Positions 53,026 through 63,977 of a stretch of DNA of 64,000 bases are shown here, in pieces; the first letter of the stretch is position 1; the number at the start of each line of letters is the position of its first letter. The stretch covers positions 186,001 through 250,000 of the forward strand of contig JACKFB010000006.1 of NCBI GenBank assembly GCA_020632695.1. The letters run 5' to 3'. A program made the position numbers and the translations under genes. The stretch is from Deltaproteobacteria bacterium. Its GTDB lineage: Bacteria; Myxococcota_A; UBA9042; PHBI01; JACKFB01. A model generated the notes under the pieces. It was not told the DNA's origin, did no database searches, and saw nothing but the letters and a program-made list of their open reading frames with translations.

Positions 53026-54246
53026 TCAGAGGTTCTCGAAGGCCAGGCTCTCGGCCAGGCGCGGGTCACCGACGGGCACCAGCGCCTTCGAGCGCATGCG
53101 CCACGCGTAGACCGCGAGGAAGATGCCGCCGATGCCGATGAAGGTAGTGAGGTCCAGCACGCTCAGCGACGCGCCGTGGCCGCCGTGGTGGTGGGCCAGC
53201 GGGGGCTGGATGACCCAGTACATGTCGACCCAGTGCATCATCAGCATCCACAGCGCGCCGATGGCCAGCGTCTTGCGGTTGCGCTTGATGTGCCGCGACA
53301 TCAGGTAGAAGAAGGGGATGACGAAGTGGCCGAGGGCCAGGAAGGCCGACACGTACAGCCAGGTCCCCTCCATGCGGTACATGTACCACATGGTCTCCTC
53401 GGGGATGTTCGCGTACCAGATGAGGAAGTACTGGCTGAAGGCGATGTAGGTCCAGAAGACGTTGAAGGCGAAGAGGTACTTGCCCAGGTCGTGGTAGTGC
53501 TCGGTGGTCACCACGCCCTTGAGCAGGCCGCCCCGCTGCAGGACCATCGCGCTCAGCGCCAGCAGGGCGAAGGTGGCGACGGTGGTGCCGGCGAAGTAGT
53601 AGACGCCGAAGATCGTCGAGAACCAGTGCGGGTCCAGGGACATGAACCAGTCGAAGGCGCCGAAGGTCAGCGTGAGCGCGAAGAACACGATGGCCACCGG
53701 GGCGACCCCGCGCAGGGTCCTGGAGATCTGCGCGGCCTTGCTCTCATCCTGGCGCACCGACTTTGCGTAGAAGAAGAGCGCGAAGAGCGCCCACCCGATG
53801 AAGTAGAAGGCGGCGCGGCCCAGGAAGAAGGTGGTGTTGAGGTAGCCGAGCTTCCCCTGCAGCACCACGTCGCCCTCCTCGGGGTGGACCCAGTGGTACA
53901 GGTGCTCCATCCCCATGATGACGGGGATGAAGAGGAGCGCGAACACCGGCAGCGTCACCATCAGGTTCTCGGCCGCGCGGCGCACCACGATGGACCAGCC
54001 GGCCCGGGTGACGTGCTGCACGATGACGAACCAGAGGCCGCCGAGCCCGAAGCTCAGGAAGAACGCGAAGTTCGTCAGCCAGGACAGGTAGAACTGCTCG
54101 GGGTGGTCGCCCATCAGCGCGAAGGAGGCGCCGATGCCGATGAGCCCGACGACGGCCGCGATGAGCGGCAGCTTCGCCAGCGCGTGGCCCGACGGGATGA
54201 TGACGTCTTCGGCCGCGACGGTGCGCGGTGCGTGGCCGTGGCTCAC
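53026..54246 (-). CDS. actF: Alternative complex III subunit ActF (quinone-binding NrfD-like membrane protein)
   Basis: A 406-aa polytopic protein with about ten helices, homologous to ActC but shorter. It is one of the two large membrane subunits of alternative complex III, which oxidises quinol and reduces cytochrome c. Typical segments are SFGLGGLWFVIVQHVTRAGWS and WFMSLDPHWFSTIFGVYYFAG. The start is GTG 54246, overlapping the actE stop by four bases (GTGA); the ~95 residues of open frame upstream are a shadow of actE. It lies last in the ActABCDEF order and leads into the oxidase genes, as expected for an ACIII-caa3 supercomplex. Confidence 0.92.
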   Translation of the reverse strand: MSHGHAPRTVAAEDVIIPSGHALAKLPLIAAVVGLIGIGASFALMGDHPEQFYLSWLTNFAFFLSFGLGGLWFVIVQHVTRAGWSIVVRRAAENLMVTLPVFALLFIPVIMGMEHLYHWVHPEEGDVVLQGKLGYLNTTFFLGRAAFYFIGWALFALFFYAKSVRQDESKAAQISRTLRGVAPVAIVFFALTLTFGAFDWFMSLDPHWFSTIFGVYYFAGTTVATFALLALSAMVLQRGGLLKGVVTTEHYHDLGKYLFAFNVFWTYIAFSQYFLIWYANIPEETMWYMYRMEGTWLYVSAFLALGHFVIPFFYLMSRHIKRNRKTLAIGALWMLMMHWVDMYWVIQPPLAHHHGGHGASLSVLDLTTFIGIGGIFLAVYAWRMRSKALVPVGDPRLAESLAFENL

Positions 54247-54899
54247 TTGGTCCCCCCTGCGTTCTTCTGGAGCACGTCGGCCGGCACCTCGGAGCGCGGG
54301 ACGTTGCCGCTCACCTGGAGCGTCCGTACCCACGCGGCGATGGCCCAGCGGTCCTCCACCGGGACCTGCGACCCGTAGGGCTGCATCGTCCGCACGCCGT
54401 GGCTGATGACATCGAAGAAGTATCCGAGCGGCATGGCCCGCAGGTTCGCCGAGAGGTAGCTCGGCGGCTGCACCTTGAGGCCGCGGCCGGCGATGACGCC
54501 GTCGCCGGTGCCGGCGGGCGAGTGGCACGGCGCGCAGTAGATCGTGTAGCGCGCCTGGCCGCGCTCGAGCAGCGCCGGCGTGAGCGGGATCTGCTTCGGC
54601 AGCGCGTCGACCAGCCGCCCGTCCGGGCCGCGGCCACGGTAGAGGTGGTCGTCGGCCGCCAGCCAGGGGTCGTCACCCTGGAGCACCGCCTCACGGGCGA
54701 CGGTGCCCTCCACCGGCTGCCGCATGGCGCGGCCGTCGGCGAAGAAGGGGTTCTTCTCCTGCATCTCGTAGCGCTGCTGGAAGTCCATGTTCCAGTTCAG
54801 GTGCACCGGCGGGACGGGGGAGGTGGTCCCCCGACAGCCGGCGCCCAGCGCGACGAGCGTCGCGGCGGCACCCAGGAGCACGATTCGGCTGAGCAGCAT
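54243..54899 (-). CDS. actE: Alternative complex III subunit ActE (monoheme cytochrome c, lipoprotein)
   Basis: A 218-aa protein with a lipoprotein signal ending ALGAGC (Cys22). The cytochrome c domain has one heme motif, CAPCH (122-126). The likely axial Met lies in the C-terminal RTMQPYGSQVP region. In ACIII, ActE carries electrons from the pentaheme ActA toward the oxidase. The gene begins immediately before the ActD stop and its own stop overlaps the GTG of ActF. Length is normal for the family. Confidence 0.92.
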   Translation of the reverse strand: MLLSRIVLLGAAATLVALGAGCRGTTSPVPPVHLNWNMDFQQRYEMQEKNPFFADGRAMRQPVEGTVAREAVLQGDDPWLAADDHLYRGRGPDGRLVDALPKQIPLTPALLERGQARYTIYCAPCHSPAGTGDGVIAGRGLKVQPPSYLSANLRAMPLGYFFDVISHGVRTMQPYGSQVPVEDRWAIAAWVRTLQVSGNVPRSEVPADVLQKNAGGTK

Positions 54900-55428
54900 C
54901 TAGTCCTCCAACTGCTCGATGTGAGTGGCGCCGGCCGACTCGAGGAGCTTCTTCGTCTTACGCTCGTCGTAGGACGGGTCCTGGGCCTCGACCGCGATGA
55001 AGAAGCGGTCGTCGGTGACCCGGGCGAAGCGGTCCGAGGTGAAGACCGGGTGGTAGTAGGTCGGCAGCTTGTTGATGCCGAACATCCCGAACACGGCGCC
55101 GAACGCGCCGAAGAGGACGCCGAGCTCGAAGGTGATCGGCACGAAGGCCTGCCACGAGAAGAACGGCTTGCCCGAGATGATGACCGGGTAGGCGGTGGTG
55201 GCCACCCAGGTCTGCATGGCGAAGCCCACCGAGGCGCCGATGAGGCCGCAGATGAGCACGATCCACGGCAGGTTCGAGCGCTTGAGGCCCATCGCCTTGT
55301 CCAGCCCGTGGACCGGGAAGGGCGAGTAGGCGTCCCAGCGCGAGAACCCCGCGTCGCGGATCTTCTCGCAGCCCTTGTAGAAGGTCTGGGTGTTCTCGAA
55401 CTCGGCGAGCATGCCCCAGGGCTTGGCC

Positions 55429-55436
<8 letters not shown>
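54900..55436 (-). CDS. actD: Alternative complex III subunit ActD (DUF3341)
   Basis: A 178-aa membrane protein with two helices (~57-80 and ~98-121). It carries the DUF3341 features: the N-terminal domain with GMLAEFENTQTFYKGCEKIRDAG and AYSPFPVHGLDKAMGL, and the C-terminal YHPVFTSDRFARVTDDRFFIAVE. ActD is a structural subunit of ACIII whose role is not fully defined. Its start overlaps the ActC stop by eight bases and its stop abuts the ActE ATG. Confidence 0.93.
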
Positions 55437-56874
<1,438 letters not shown>

Positions 56875-56877
56875 GAC

Positions 56878-59800
56878 CTACACGAGCTCCGGGTTGGGGT
56901 TGCGAATCCTCGCCAGGTAGGAGGTGCGCGGCTGGACGTTCAGCTCGCGCAGGAGGACGTAGTTGCGCGGGCTGGCCTTGAGCTGCGAGACGCGGCTCTG
57001 GGGGTCGCGCAGGTCGCCGAACACGATGGCGTTGGTCGGACAGGTCTGCTGGCAGGCCGTTTGGATGACGCCGTCGGCGATCACGTCGGAGCCGGCGACC
57101 TTGGCGGCGATCCTGGCCTCGCTGATGCGCTGCGTGCAGTAGGTGCACTTCTCCATGACGCCGCGGAACCGGAGCGTGACGTCCGGGTTCTTCTGCATCT
57201 GGGCGACGGCATCGATGTCCAGGTTGTAGTTGAAGAAGTTGAAGCGCCGCACCTTGAAGGGGCAGTTGTTCGAGCAGTAGCGGGTCCCGACGCAGCGGTT
57301 GTACGCCATGTCGTTGAGGCCCTCGGGGCTGTGGGTGGTCGCCGCCACCGGACACACCGTCTCGCAGGGCGCCGTCTCGCACTGCTGGCAGTTGACCGGC
57401 TGGACCACCGCCTGGGGCTCGTCCGGGTCGTCGCCGACGTAGTAGCGGTCGATGCGGATCCAGTGCATCTCGCGCCCCTTGAGGACGCGCGCCTTGCCGA
57501 CCACCACGATGTTGTTCTCGGCGTTGCACGCCATGGTGCAGGCGTTGCAGCCGGTGCAGGCGTTGAGGTCGATGGTCATGCCCCACTGCTGGGCACCGGT
57601 GAGCGCGGGCTGCTGGAAGGGCGAGCGGATGTCGTCGGGCGGCATCAGCTCGGCCGCCTCCACGAAGCGGGGCTCCTCCTCGTAGTGGGAGATGGTCGCC
57701 TCCCGCACCAGCGGCCGCGCCGGGAAGTCGAAGCCCGGCTCGAGGCGGTCGTGGGTCTGGGTGGTGGCCAGCTCGTAGCTGCCCACACCGGCAGCGACCG
57801 ACGCTCCGGCCGCCAGCCAGGGGCTGCCGTGGGTGGTGAGCGGGTAGACGTCGAAGCCGGCGCCCTCGGCCACCGAGCCCAGGTTCTTGCGGCCGAAGCC
57901 GAGCGGCAGGACGACGGTGCGCTCCGCCACGCCCGGCGCCACCCACACGGGGAGCTCCACCGAGCCCGAGCCGGCGCCGACCTTGACCATCTGGCCGGGG
58001 ACCACGCCCAGCTCGCCGGCGGTCTTCGCGCTGACCAGCGCGGCATTGTCCCAGGTGAGCTTGGTGATGGTGTCGGGCAGCTCCTGGAGCCAGCCGTTGT
58101 TGGCGAAGCGCCCGTCGAGCACCCGGGAGTCCAGGGTGAAGACGACCTCGTAGCCGGCGGGGGCCGCCGCGGGCGCCGGGATGTTGGCGCCGAGCTGGGC
58201 GTAGGACGGGGTGACCGAGCCGCCGGGGGCCGGCGCGTCGATGAGGCCCGAGTGCAGCCAGCGGCGCCAAGCGCGCTCGTCGAGGCCACCGCCCGAGGCG
58301 CGCGTCCAGGTGGCGCGCACCAGGTCGAGGCCCTTGGCGGGCTGGCCGGTCAGCAGGCGCGCGGTCAGCTCGATGGGGCTGGGCGAGCCGTAGAGCGGCG
58401 CGATGAGCGGCTGCACCACGCTCTGCTCGCCGGCCAGGGTCGACAGGTCGCCCCAGGCCTCCAGGTAGTGCGACAGCGGCATGTGCAGGTGCGCCAGGGC
58501 GCCCGTCTCGTCGCGGTACAGCCCGGCGTGGGCGATGAAGCCTGCCTTGGCCAGCGACGCCGCCAGCTTCAGCTCGCCAGGGGCGTCGTAGGCCGGGTTG
58601 GCGCCGATGACGACCACGCTCTTGATCGAGCCGTCGTCGAGGCCGGCCTTCAGCTCGGCCAGGGTCTGGCCCTCGACCCGGTCGGCGTCGCGCCGCCAGG
58701 TGACGGTCTTGCCGTCGGCACCCACCAGCGTGTTGGCCAGATGCGCCAGCGCGTGCACCCAGGCCGGCTGCCGATGCCCGGTCAACACCACCGCCTGGCC
58801 CTTGCGCGCGACCATGTCGCGAGCCAGCGCCTTGACGAAGGCCGCCTGCTTGTCGTCGAGCGCGGGCGTGCCCAGGGCCGCCTTCAAACCGCCCGCGCTC
58901 CCGGCGTCCACGCCGGGCGTGTCGAGCAGCGTCGCGACCAGGGCGCGCAGCACGGTGCCCACCTCGCTGGCGCGCACGCGCAGCCGGTGGTCGGCCATCG
59001 CCGCGGTCGCGTCGAAGACCGGGCCGATGGCGTAGAGGCGGTTCATGTCGGGCTTGGGCACGTCCACGGCGCGTCCGGCCGCGAAGTCGCGGGCGTGTCG
59101 CAGGGCGTCGCCTTCGCTCACCAGCACGTCGCCGTCCAGCGCCACGATGACCTTGGCGCCGGCGAGGCTCGGCACGGCGAGGGCCTTGGGTCCGCCCACC
59201 ATGGCGGCGCCGGCGAAGGCCTCGGCCGGCCAGAGCCGGTCGCTGACGAAGATCCGCGCCTTGGGCATGGTGCGCGACAGCTCGGCGAGCTGCGCGCGGT
59301 GCGTCGGCGACATGACGGTGTCGACCACCAGCGCCAGGCCCTCGCCGCCGGCGGCGCGGACGGGCGCCAGCGCCTCGTCGAAGGTGGCCCAGGCCTGGTC
59401 CCAGGTGGCGGGGGCGTCGCCGCGCATCGGCGTGCGCGAGCGCTCCGGGTCGTAGAACCCGAACACCGAGGCCTGGGCGAAGGTGCTGGCGGGGCCTCGC
59501 GACGCGGGGTGCTCCGGGTTGCCCTCGACCTTGGTGGGGCGGCCGTCCTGGCTCTCCACGACGACCCCGGCGACCGAGGTGCCGAGCTGCCAGGTCGAGG
59601 CGTAGTAGATCGGGCGCCCGGGCACCATGTTCTCGGGGCGGTGGGCGAAGGGCAGGATGTGCTCGACGGGCTTGCGGACGCAGCCCTCGAGGCCGACGCC
59701 GGCCAGCGCGGTGGAGGCGCCCATCAGCGCGATGAACTGGCGGCGGCTCACGCCGTCGACGGTGAGCTCGGCGGCGCCATCGAGGGTCTGCGCGGCCGCC

Positions 59801-59895
59801 ATCTCGGAGCCGGCGGCGGTGGCCGCGTCGAGGGACGCCGTGCTGAGCTCGTCGAGGCTGCGCCAGTGACGGGGGTGCTTCATGGTGTCGCTCAT
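56878..59895 (-). CDS. actB: Alternative complex III subunit ActB (molybdopterin-like + Fe-S subunit)
   Basis: A 1005-aa fusion. A twin-arginine-like motif (SRRQFIALMG, near residue 50) suggests Tat export. Residues ~60-720 resemble the molybdopterin oxidoreductase fold but without recognisable cofactor ligands, as is known for ActB. The C-terminal ~250 residues form a ferredoxin domain with four Cys clusters: NACTGCNACTMAC, CQQCETAPCETVC, CVGTRYCSNNC and CTYC. The ATG overlaps the ActA stop by four bases (ATGA). It passes electrons toward the heme subunits in ACIII. Confidence 0.95.
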   Translation of the reverse strand: MSDTMKHPRHWRSLDELSTASLDAATAAGSEMAAAQTLDGAAELTVDGVSRRQFIALMGASTALAGVGLEGCVRKPVEHILPFAHRPENMVPGRPIYYASTWQLGTSVAGVVVESQDGRPTKVEGNPEHPASRGPASTFAQASVFGFYDPERSRTPMRGDAPATWDQAWATFDEALAPVRAAGGEGLALVVDTVMSPTHRAQLAELSRTMPKARIFVSDRLWPAEAFAGAAMVGGPKALAVPSLAGAKVIVALDGDVLVSEGDALRHARDFAAGRAVDVPKPDMNRLYAIGPVFDATAAMADHRLRVRASEVGTVLRALVATLLDTPGVDAGSAGGLKAALGTPALDDKQAAFVKALARDMVARKGQAVVLTGHRQPAWVHALAHLANTLVGADGKTVTWRRDADRVEGQTLAELKAGLDDGSIKSVVVIGANPAYDAPGELKLAASLAKAGFIAHAGLYRDETGALAHLHMPLSHYLEAWGDLSTLAGEQSVVQPLIAPLYGSPSPIELTARLLTGQPAKGLDLVRATWTRASGGGLDERAWRRWLHSGLIDAPAPGGSVTPSYAQLGANIPAPAAAPAGYEVVFTLDSRVLDGRFANNGWLQELPDTITKLTWDNAALVSAKTAGELGVVPGQMVKVGAGSGSVELPVWVAPGVAERTVVLPLGFGRKNLGSVAEGAGFDVYPLTTHGSPWLAAGASVAAGVGSYELATTQTHDRLEPGFDFPARPLVREATISHYEEEPRFVEAAELMPPDDIRSPFQQPALTGAQQWGMTIDLNACTGCNACTMACNAENNIVVVGKARVLKGREMHWIRIDRYYVGDDPDEPQAVVQPVNCQQCETAPCETVCPVAATTHSPEGLNDMAYNRCVGTRYCSNNCPFKVRRFNFFNYNLDIDAVAQMQKNPDVTLRFRGVMEKCTYCTQRISEARIAAKVAGSDVIADGVIQTACQQTCPTNAIVFGDLRDPQSRVSQLKASPRNYVLLRELNVQPRTSYLARIRNPNPELV

Positions 59896-60539
59896 CGGTG
59901 GCATCCCGAGCAGTGCGTGGGCGGGTTGACCTGGCGAGAGCGCGCCGGGTCGGTGGCGGGGTCGTAGTTGGCCGTCTCCGGGTCCCAATCCATCTGCGTG
60001 ACCTTGTCCAGCGGACGGAGATTCGGGGTCGGGTTGCGGTGGCACTCGAGGCACCAGCCCATCGAGAGCGGCTTGGACAGCGTGGTGAGCGTCATCTGGT
60101 CGACGCGGCCGTGGCACGACGAGCAGCCGACGCCCGCGGCGATGTGCGGCGCGTGGTTGAAGTAGGCGTAGTCGGGGAGCTGGTGCACCCGCACCCACTC
60201 GATGGGCTCGCCGGTCTCCGCGCTGTCGCGCACCTTCTGCAGGCGCGGGCTGTCGGTGCGCACCTGCGAGTGGCAGTTCATGCAGGTCGCCGTCGGGGGG
60301 ATGGCCGCGCGGGCCGCCACCTCGACGGTGTTGTGGCAGTACCGGCAGTCCAGCCCGAGGTCACCAGCGTGGAGCGCGTGACTGTAGGGCACGGGCTGCT
60401 CGGGCCGGTAGCCGACGTCGGTGAACGAGGGGGAGAACCAGTACCAGACGCCGCCGACCGCGCCAGTCAGCGCCATGGGCGCCAGAATGAACACGACCAA
60501 CGGGAGCTTGTTGGTCCAGCGGGGAAAGATGACCGCCAC
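59892..60539 (-). CDS. actA: Alternative complex III subunit ActA (pentaheme cytochrome c)
   Basis: A 215-aa protein with an N-terminal membrane anchor (~13-36) and exactly five CXXCH heme motifs, at 65-69, 86-90, 139-143, 163-167 and 210-214. The last ends two residues before the stop. This matches pentaheme ActA, the periplasmic electron carrier of ACIII. The start is GTG 60539 with AAGGTGG upstream. The stop overlaps the actB start. It lies 45 bases downstream of an SCO gene on the same strand. Confidence 0.96.
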   Translation of the reverse strand: MAVIFPRWTNKLPLVVFILAPMALTGAVGGVWYWFSPSFTDVGYRPEQPVPYSHALHAGDLGLDCRYCHNTVEVAARAAIPPTATCMNCHSQVRTDSPRLQKVRDSAETGEPIEWVRVHQLPDYAYFNHAPHIAAGVGCSSCHGRVDQMTLTTLSKPLSMGWCLECHRNPTPNLRPLDKVTQMDWDPETANYDPATDPARSRQVNPPTHCSGCHR

Positions 60540-60584
60540 GTCAAACCACCTTGGTCCGAATGGGGGGGGAGGGGATGAGCAGGC

Positions 60585-61259
60585 TCATGTCCGGGCCTCG
60601 CGGGCTTCGCGCAGCACACTCTGGGCGCGGTGGTAGATCTCGTCGATCCCGAGCTCGTCGGACGAGTAGTAGCCGCGCAGGCGTCCTTGTCCGTCGATGA
60701 GCACGAGCTTGGTGGTGTGGGCGATGTCGATCATGCCGGCGGCGTTGACGCGGCGGTCGCCCAGCGCGGAGCGGAAGCCTTGGGTGACCAGGGCCTCGAC
60801 GGCGGCGTGCTCGCCGGTGAGGAAGCGCCAGCGCGTGGGGTCGGCGCCGTGCTTGGCGGCGTACTCGGCCAGGACCGCGGGCGTGTCATTGTCGGGGTCG
60901 ACGGTGATGGTGACGAGCTGCACCGGGATGTCGGCGGCGGCCAGGCGCTCCTGGAGGCGCACCATGGCGGCGGTCACCAGCGGGCAGGTCGAGGGGCACG
61001 AGGTGAAGACGAAGTCGGCGATCCAGACCGTGCCGCGCAGGTCGGCGTCGGTCACGGCCTGACCGCGGCTGTCGACCAGCGCGAATGCGGGGAGCTGACC
61101 CTCCACCGGCGGCGGCTTGGGGATGTGCCGCGTCAGCGGGCGGATCGCCGGGATGAAGACCAGGCCGAAGGCGATCCCGAACCACCAGGGGTGGCGCATG
61201 AACGCGCGGCGGAGCCATCCGCCTTCGAGCTCGGGCTGGTGGTCGGCCATCGCGCTCAC
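60585..61259 (-). CDS. SCO-family copper chaperone (N-terminally anchored)
   Basis: A 224-aa SCO protein. One N-terminal membrane helix (~25-40, WWFGIAFGLVFIPAI) leads into a thioredoxin-like domain with Cys88 and Cys92 (FTSCPSTCPLV) and His181 (IDIAHTTKLVLID). All copper ligands are present. It probably takes part in copper delivery or thiol maintenance during CuA assembly. GTG 61259 is preferred because it overlaps the upstream permease stop (GTGA); ATG 61250 is an alternative. This is the first of two SCO genes in the operon. Confidence 0.9.
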   Translation of the reverse strand: MSAMADHQPELEGGWLRRAFMRHPWWFGIAFGLVFIPAIRPLTRHIPKPPPVEGQLPAFALVDSRGQAVTDADLRGTVWIADFVFTSCPSTCPLVTAAMVRLQERLAAADIPVQLVTITVDPDNDTPAVLAEYAAKHGADPTRWRFLTGEHAAVEALVTQGFRSALGDRRVNAAGMIDIAHTTKLVLIDGQGRLRGYYSSDELGIDEIYHRAQSVLREAREART

Positions 61260-62110
61260 GGGCGGCCTCCACGGGCGCGGGTCGCCAGGACGGCCAGGGC
61301 CATGGCGCCGGCGGCCAGGGCGGCCAGCACCACGAAGCTGGCGACGGGGCCGCTGCCGGTCGAGGCCGCCGCGCCGCCGCTCATGGCGTGGCGCACGGCG
61401 TCCACCATGTAGCTCATCGGGTCGGCGGCCATCACCCAGCCGATCCAGCCGTCGCGCGGCGGGAAGAGCGCACCCGAGACCAACCAGAGGGGGAGCAGCA
61501 CCACCGCCATGATGGCGTGGTAGCCGTGGGTGGAGCCGACCACCCAGGCCAGGGCGAAGCCGAGGCCGGTGAGCATGAAGGAGCCCAGGCTCAGCGCGCC
61601 GAGCAGCGGCAACCAGGCGATGGTGCCCAGGGCGTAGCCGGCGAGCGGGGCGGCCAGCATGCAGAGGGCCGCCTGGACCAGGGCCACCGAGGTCACGCCC
61701 AGCGTCTTGCCCAGCACCATCGCGCTGCGCGAGCCGGGGCCGGTGAGGACCTGCTGGAGGAAGCCCTGCTGGCGATCCTCGATGACGGACATGGTCGCGA
61801 AGATGGTCGTGAAGAGCACGACCATTACAAGGATGCCCGGGAAGGAGAATGCCAGGTAGTCGGTGCCGCCCGGCGCGCCGCCGGCGAAGCCGCCCATGCC
61901 GGCGCCCAGGATGGCCCAGAAGAGCAGCGGCTGCAGCACGACGCCGAGCCAGCGGGAGCGCTCGCGCACCAGACGGAGGAGATCGCGGCGCCAGAGCGCG
62001 GAGACGACGCCCCACTCGACGGCGGCCGCGCCGGGGCGCGTCGCCGCGGGACGCGCGGCGGCCAGGGCCAGCGCCAGGCTGCCCGCGTTCAGTGGGGTGG
62101 GGAGGCTCAA
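61256..62110 (-). CDS. ABC-2-type transporter permease
   Basis: A 284-aa membrane protein with about six helices, in the ABC-2 (DrrB/NodJ) exporter family. Typical regions are WLGVVLQPLLFWAILGAG and FSFPGILVMVVLFTTIFATMSVIEDRQQGFLQ. The TTG start at 62110 overlaps the ATPase stop by four bases (TTGA); the same frame upstream is a shadow of the ATPase gene. It ends at the SCO gene (GTGA overlap). Its cargo is unknown. The position between heme O synthase and SCO suggests a role in oxidase maturation, but that is inference. Confidence 0.9.
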   Translation of the reverse strand: MSLPTPLNAGSLALALAAARPAATRPGAAAVEWGVVSALWRRDLLRLVRERSRWLGVVLQPLLFWAILGAGMGGFAGGAPGGTDYLAFSFPGILVMVVLFTTIFATMSVIEDRQQGFLQQVLTGPGSRSAMVLGKTLGVTSVALVQAALCMLAAPLAGYALGTIAWLPLLGALSLGSFMLTGLGFALAWVVGSTHGYHAIMAVVLLPLWLVSGALFPPRDGWIGWVMAADPMSYMVDAVRHAMSGGAAASTGSGPVASFVVLAALAAGAMALAVLATRARGGRP

Positions 62111-63078
62111 GCCGCCACCTCGAGCGCGTCGTCGGCGGTGCCCGGCTCGGAGTCCAGCGCGCCGCCGGTCAGGGCGAGGAAGACATCTCCCAGGCCGGGC
62201 TGGCGCAGGCTCACCGAGCTGAGGAGGCCGCGGGGGAGGTCCTCGACGATGCGGACGATGAGCTCGTGGCCGCGGGGCGCGGTGACGTGGACGTCGCGCC
62301 CCTCGACCACGCCGTGCAGGTCCAGGCGGCGGGCGAGCTCGCCGGCGAGCGCCTCGGGATCCGCAGCGCGCAACACGATGACGTCGCCCTGCACCCTCGC
62401 CAGCAGGGCGTGCGGCGTGTCGTCGGCGACGATGCGGCCGGCGTCCATCACCAGGACGCGATCGGCGCGTTCGGCCTCCTCGGGGCGATGGGTGGTCAGG
62501 AGCACCGCCGCGTCGCCGCCGGTCGCGATCTGGCGGATCTGCTGCCAGGTGAGGCGCCAGGCGCGCTCGTCCAGGCCGGTGGTGGGTTCGTCGAGCAGCA
62601 GCACGCGCGGGCCGTGGAGCATGGCGCGGGCGATGTCCAGGCGCCGGCGCATGCCGCCGGAGAGCGTCTCGACGGCGTCGCCGGCGCGGGACTCGAGGCC
62701 GGCACGCATGAGCGCGCCGGAGACGGCCTCGGAGGCGGCGGCGCCGCTCAGCCCGTGCATCCGTGCGGCCAGCGCCAGGTTCTGGCGGGCGGTGAGCTTC
62801 ACGTCGAGGCTGGGCGACTGGAACACGAAGCCCAGCTCGGCGCGCAGCGCGCGATCGCCGCGGGCGACGGTGCGGCCCTCGAAGCGGACCGTGCCGCCCT
62901 GGGGCGCCGTGAGGCCTCCGAGCACGCTCAGCGTGGTGGACTTGCCGCAGCCGTTGGGCCCCATGAGCGCGACGACCTCGCCCGCGTGGACGTCGAAGCT
63001 GACGTCGTGCAGCACGGCGCGCTCGGCGTAGCGGTACGCGAGGCCGTGGACGCTGAGAGTGGCGGGGGCGGCGGTCAT
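62107..63078 (-). CDS. ABC transporter ATP-binding protein
   Basis: A 323-aa ATPase paired with the permease that follows. It has Walker A GPNGCGKS (40-47), the Q-loop FVFQSPSLDVKLT, signature LSGGM (139-143), Walker B LLLDEP (160-165) and the H-loop TTHRPEEAE. The C-terminal ~100 residues form an extra domain (DUF4162-like region after DTPHALLARV). The ATG shares one base with the ctaB stop (TGATG). It is an exporter-type ATPase (CcmA/NodI/DrrA group). No substrate can be named. Confidence 0.93.
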   Translation of the reverse strand: MTAAPATLSVHGLAYRYAERAVLHDVSFDVHAGEVVALMGPNGCGKSTTLSVLGGLTAPQGGTVRFEGRTVARGDRALRAELGFVFQSPSLDVKLTARQNLALAARMHGLSGAAASEAVSGALMRAGLESRAGDAVETLSGGMRRRLDIARAMLHGPRVLLLDEPTTGLDERAWRLTWQQIRQIATGGDAAVLLTTHRPEEAERADRVLVMDAGRIVADDTPHALLARVQGDVIVLRAADPEALAGELARRLDLHGVVEGRDVHVTAPRGHELIVRIVEDLPRGLLSSVSLRQPGLGDVFLALTGGALDSEPGTADDALEVAA

Positions 63079-63977
63079 CAGACGATGCGGTCCAGTACGA
63101 AGCCGAGGGTGAGGAGCGGCAGGTAGACGAGGGACGCGATGAAGAAGCGGTACGCCCAGGAGGGCCCCGTGGTGGTTCGGAGCCCGGTGATGGCAAATCC
63201 GAGGAACGCGAGGCCGCTCATCAGGGCGACCAGGAGATACAGCGTGCCGGTGACGCCGAGGGGGGTGAGCAGGAGGCTGACAGGGACCAGGCCGGTGGCC
63301 CAGGCGACGGCCTGGCGGCGGGCGACCTGGTCGCCGCGAACCACTGGCACGATGCGGATCCCGGCGCGGGCGTAGTCGTGCTTTCGGAAGAGCGAGATTG
63401 CAAGGAAATGTGGCATCTGCCAGAGCAGGAGGATGCCGAAGAGCACGAGTCCTGGGGCATCGAGTCGATCGGTGACCGCGGTCCAGCCCATCAGCGGAGG
63501 CATGGCACCGGGCACTGCGCCGATCACGAGGGCCAGGGGCGTGTGGTACTTGAGGGGCGTGTAGACCAGCACGTACGAGGCGAGCGCGATGGCGCCCAGG
63601 GCGGTGGTCAGCAGGTTGGTGGTCAGGGCGAGCAGGAGCAGCCCGGCCGCGCCGACCGCCAGGCCGAAGGCCAGCGCGGCGGCGGGGGAGATGCGCTCCT
63701 CGGCCAGCGGCCGGGTGCGGGTGCGCACCATGAGGCGGTCGGTGTGGCGCTCCCACCACATGTTCAGCGCGTTGGCGCTGCCGACGGCCAGGGCGGTGCC
63801 GGCCAGCGCGCCCAGGACGACGCCCAGGCTGGTGTGGCCGGGGGCCAGGCCCAGGCCGGCGCCGGTCATCAGCAGGCACATCCGGGTGATCGACGGCTTC
63901 GTCAGCGTGACGTAGTCGCGGAGCGTCGCCAGCGCGGGGCGCGCCGGGGCCTGGGCGGTGGGGGTCGCGACGCTCAC
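63078..63977 (-). CDS. ctaB: Protoheme IX farnesyltransferase (heme O synthase)
   Basis: Adds a farnesyl group to heme B, giving heme O on the way to heme A for the oxidase in this operon. The 299-aa protein has about nine helices. The first Asp-rich motif is NALNMWWERHTDRLM, where the first Asp of the NxxxD pattern is Glu (E76), and the second region is YTPLKYHTPLALVIGAVPG. The RTRTRPL segment is also kept. The GTG start at 63977 appears to overlap the end of a gene lying upstream (GTGA). Its stop overlaps the ABC ATPase start by one base. Confidence 0.94.
   Translation of the reverse strand: MSVATPTAQAPARPALATLRDYVTLTKPSITRMCLLMTGAGLGLAPGHTSLGVVLGALAGTALAVGSANALNMWWERHTDRLMVRTRTRPLAEERISPAAALAFGLAVGAAGLLLLALTTNLLTTALGAIALASYVLVYTPLKYHTPLALVIGAVPGAMPPLMGWTAVTDRLDAPGLVLFGILLLWQMPHFLAISLFRKHDYARAGIRIVPVVRGDQVARRQAVAWATGLVPVSLLLTPLGVTGTLYLLVALMSGLAFLGFAITGLRTTTGPSWAYRFFIASLVYLPLLTLGFVLDRIV

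Noticed and set aside
58000..59895. ActB as an active molybdopterin oxidoreductase
   Set aside because: The large domain lacks molybdopterin ligands, which is the known state of ActB in alternative complex III. It is not evidence of decay.
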